Below, in pieces: positions 5,606 to 7,688 of a stretch of 7,688 nucleotides of DNA (position 1 is the first letter of the stretch; every line of letters begins with the position of its first letter). Both the position numbers and the translations under genes were made by a program. Below the pieces are notes generated by a model. That model did not search any database. It had not been told where the DNA came from and saw only the letters and a list, made by a program, of their open reading frames with translations. The DNA comes from Clostridia bacterium (GTDB taxonomy: Bacteria; Bacillota; Clostridia; Oscillospirales; CAG-272), in contig JAFOAB010000243.1 of assembly GCA_017382555.1 (NCBI GenBank), forward strand, positions 1 to 7,688, written 5' to 3'.

Positions 5606-7660
5606 ATGGCGAACTTTAACACAAAAACCATCAGAAACATCGCGCTTCTCGGACACGGCAGCAGTGGTAAGACCTCTTTTGCAGAGGCAATGCTTTACCG
5701 TACCCACGCAATCGACCGTCTCGGAAAGCCTTCCGAGGGTAACACAGTAAGTGATTACGATGCAGAGGAGATCAAGCGCGGCTACTCCATTTCTTCTTCT
5801 ATAATTCCGATTACATATAAGGACTGTAAGATCAATTTTATAGACTCCCCCGGATTCCTTGATTTTGTAGGCGAGTCTCTTCAGGCAGCAAGAGTTGCGG
5901 ACAGCGCCATCATCGTTGTCGACGGTAAAGCAGGCGTTGAGGTTGGTACCGAGCTTGCATGGGACTACGCAACCGATGCAGGTATCCCGAAGGCTTTCTT
6001 CATCAATAAGTTTGACGATCCCGAATGCCGCTTCAAGAAGGCCTTTGATTCCCTTCGCGAGCATTTCGGCGTTACCGTTTGTCCTATCACCATTCCCATG
6101 ATCGAGGTTGATAAGGTTATCGGCTTCCTTAACCTCGTTGATATGCGTACCTACGTATATGATAAGGAAGGTAACATCTCCGAATCTCCCATTCCCGAAG
6201 CGTTTATGCCCGTTGCTGAGGAATACCGCAATATGCTGTTCGAGTCTATCGCACAGACAAGCGACGAGCTGATGGATAAGTTCTTCAACGAAGAAGAGAT
6301 TACGTACGATGAGGCTGTTGAGGCTATCCACGAGGGTATCATCCACGGTGATATCGTTCCCGTGTTCTGCGGTGCGGCTGCAAAGATGTGGGGCATTCTT
6401 ACGGTGCTTGACACCATCGTTGCTTCCTTCCCCCGTCCTACCGCGCGTAAGGTTGAGGTTGATATCGACGGCAACGACGTTGCAATCGAGCCCGACGGCG
6501 AGACCAAGCTCTTCGTGTTCAAGACCATTGCCGACCCGTTCGTTGGTAAGATGTCCTTCTTCAAGGTTATGAACGGTGAGCTGAAGAAGGATATGACGCT
6601 CACAAACAACACAAGCGGCGTACAGGAGAAGATGGCGCACATCTACACCATGCGCGGTAAGAAGCAGACCGAAGTTGATTCCCTCTGCTGCGGCGACATC
6701 GGTATGATAGCAAAGCTTAATAAGACCAATACCAACGATACGCTCGCTCTCTCCTCCGCTACCAAGTATAATACCATCAAATACCCCACCCCCTATATGA
6801 CGATGAGCATCGTTCCCACCGCTAAGGGAGATGAGGATAAGATCAGCTCCGGCATTACCAAGCTGCTTGAGGAGGATCTCACCCTTCGCTACGAGAACAA
6901 TGCGGAGACCAAGCAGATGGTTGTAAGCGGTCTTGGAGATATCCATCTTGAGGTAATCACCTCCAAGCTTAAGAGCCGCTTCGGCACCTCCGTAACGCTT
7001 GACACACCCAAGATTCCCTACCGCGAGACCATCACCAAGACCGTTGAGGTTGAAGGAAAGCACAAGAAGCAGTCCGGCGGACACGGTCAGTACGGTCACG
7101 TTAAAATCAAGTTTGCTCCCGGAGAGGCTGAGGGACTTACATTTACCGAGTCCATCTTCGGTGGTAGCGTTCCGAAGAACTTCCACCCCGCAGTTGAAAA
7201 GGGACTTCAGGAAGCAATGCAGAAGGGCGTTGCAGGATACCCGATGGTAAACCTTGCCGCTAACCTCTACGATGGCTCTTACCACGACGTTGACTCCTCC
7301 GAGATGTCCTTCAAGCTTGCAGCAAACCTTGCATATAAGGAGTGCCTCAAGCTTGCTAACCCCGTTCTTCTTGAGCCTATCGGTGCGATGAACGTAACAA
7401 TCCCCGAGGCATACGTTGGTGACGTAATGGGCGATCTTACCAAGCGCCGCGGCAGAGTTATGGGTATGAACCCCGCGGAAAAGAAGGGTTACACCATCAT
7501 CGACGCCGAGATCCCGAAGGCTGAAACGCTCGATTATCCCATTTCTCTCCGCGCAATGACTCAGGGCAGAGGAAGCTTTGACTATGAGTTCATCCGCTAC
7601 GAGCAGGTTCCCGCAAATATCGCACAGAAGATAATTGCCGCTAACAAGACCGAGGAATAA
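5606..7660 (+). CDS. Elongation factor G-like translational GTPase (EF-G paralogue)
   Basis: A complete 684-residue, five-domain translational GTPase. In the G domain: G1 GHGSSGKT (16-23), switch I RGYSIS (58-63; canonical RGITIT), G3 DSPGF (80-84; canonical DTPGH), G4 NKFD (134-137) and G5 CGAAAK near 255. Domains II to V follow, with QSGGHGQYGHV (about 490-500) and DGSYHDVDSSEMSFK (about 555-569) in domain IV and TKRRGRV (about 612-618) in domain V. Canonical EF-G drives tRNA-mRNA translocation on the ribosome. The GHGSSGKT loop and the Phe in place of the catalytic His resemble the EF-G-like paralogues found in Clostridia next to a standard fusA, so this copy is more likely a paralogue than the main EF-G. 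ATG 5606 has AGGAG 9 nt upstream. The gene stands alone behind a strong promoter. Its codons never include TTA, CTA or TCA, a sign of strong codon selection. The exact role of the paralogue is unknown to me. Confidence 0.93.
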   Translation: MANFNTKTIRNIALLGHGSSGKTSFAEAMLYRTHAIDRLGKPSEGNTVSDYDAEEIKRGYSISSSIIPITYKDCKINFIDSPGFLDFVGESLQAARVADSAIIVVDGKAGVEVGTELAWDYATDAGIPKAFFINKFDDPECRFKKAFDSLREHFGVTVCPITIPMIEVDKVIGFLNLVDMRTYVYDKEGNISESPIPEAFMPVAEEYRNMLFESIAQTSDELMDKFFNEEEITYDEAVEAIHEGIIHGDIVPVFCGAAAKMWGILTVLDTIVASFPRPTARKVEVDIDGNDVAIEPDGETKLFVFKTIADPFVGKMSFFKVMNGELKKDMTLTNNTSGVQEKMAHIYTMRGKKQTEVDSLCCGDIGMIAKLNKTNTNDTLALSSATKYNTIKYPTPYMTMSIVPTAKGDEDKISSGITKLLEEDLTLRYENNAETKQMVVSGLGDIHLEVITSKLKSRFGTSVTLDTPKIPYRETITKTVEVEGKHKKQSGGHGQYGHVKIKFAPGEAEGLTFTESIFGGSVPKNFHPAVEKGLQEAMQKGVAGYPMVNLAANLYDGSYHDVDSSEMSFKLAANLAYKECLKLANPVLLEPIGAMNVTIPEAYVGDVMGDLTKRRGRVMGMNPAEKKGYTIIDAEIPKAETLDYPISLRAMTQGRGSFDYEFIRYEQVPANIAQKIIAANKTEE

Positions 7661-7688
7661 TACAATAACCACAAAAACACACCTGACC

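Noticed and set aside
5582..7672. A 696-residue minus-strand protein opposite the EF-G-like gene
   Set aside because: It is in exact antisense register, shows no recognisable family, and is explained by the plus gene lacking TTA, CTA and TCA codons.

Overview
The window looks like a chromosomal segment of a Clostridia-like Firmicute. The evidence is a perfect CIRCE operator in front of groES-groEL, a clostridial-type EF-G paralogue with non-canonical GTPase motifs, a radical-SAM protein of the YtqA/YhcC (TIGR01212) family, strong purine-rich Shine-Dalgarno sites, sigma-A type promoters, and moderate GC in genes with AT-rich spacers. The species cannot be named from this sequence. There are no IS elements, phage genes, CRISPR arrays, tRNAs or rRNAs. 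This is housekeeping DNA.

Layout from left to right. (1) 1-1212, minus strand: the chaperonin operon groES-groEL with its promoter and CIRCE operator. groEL runs off the left edge, so only its N-terminal 264 codons are present. (2) 1213-2785, plus strand: a short AT-rich spacer with a possible promoter, then an AgcS-family sodium:alanine/glycine symporter that probably starts at a GTG. (3) 2674-4391, minus strand: homoserine dehydrogenase (hom) with its own promoter, a strong hairpin, and a small ORF that looks like a lone aspartokinase-type ACT domain. The 3' end of this small ORF overlaps the 3' end of the symporter gene by 112 bp, tail to tail. (4) 4431-5481, plus strand: the YtqA/YhcC-type radical SAM gene, divergent from hom, closed by a terminator that contains its stop codon. 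(5) 5521-7660, plus strand: a strong promoter and a complete EF-G-like translation factor gene.

Functionally, three themes are mixed. One is protein quality control (GroES/GroEL, HrcA-CIRCE control). One is amino-acid supply (AgcS uptake, and homoserine dehydrogenase leading to threonine and methionine, with a possible ACT effector-binding partner). One is translation (probable tRNA wobble-uridine modification enzyme and EF-G paralogue). Each gene or gene pair seems to have its own promoter, so apart from groES-groEL and possibly hom-ACT these are not co-transcribed.

The least ordinary part is 2670-3120. There a hairpin acts as a plausible terminator for hom and also holds, in its minus-strand 3' arm, the Shine-Dalgarno of the ACT ORF, whose ATG directly follows the T-tract. 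I see no convincing wholly new system; the best candidates for a second look are this hairpin/ACT arrangement and the altered catalytic position of the EF-G paralogue.
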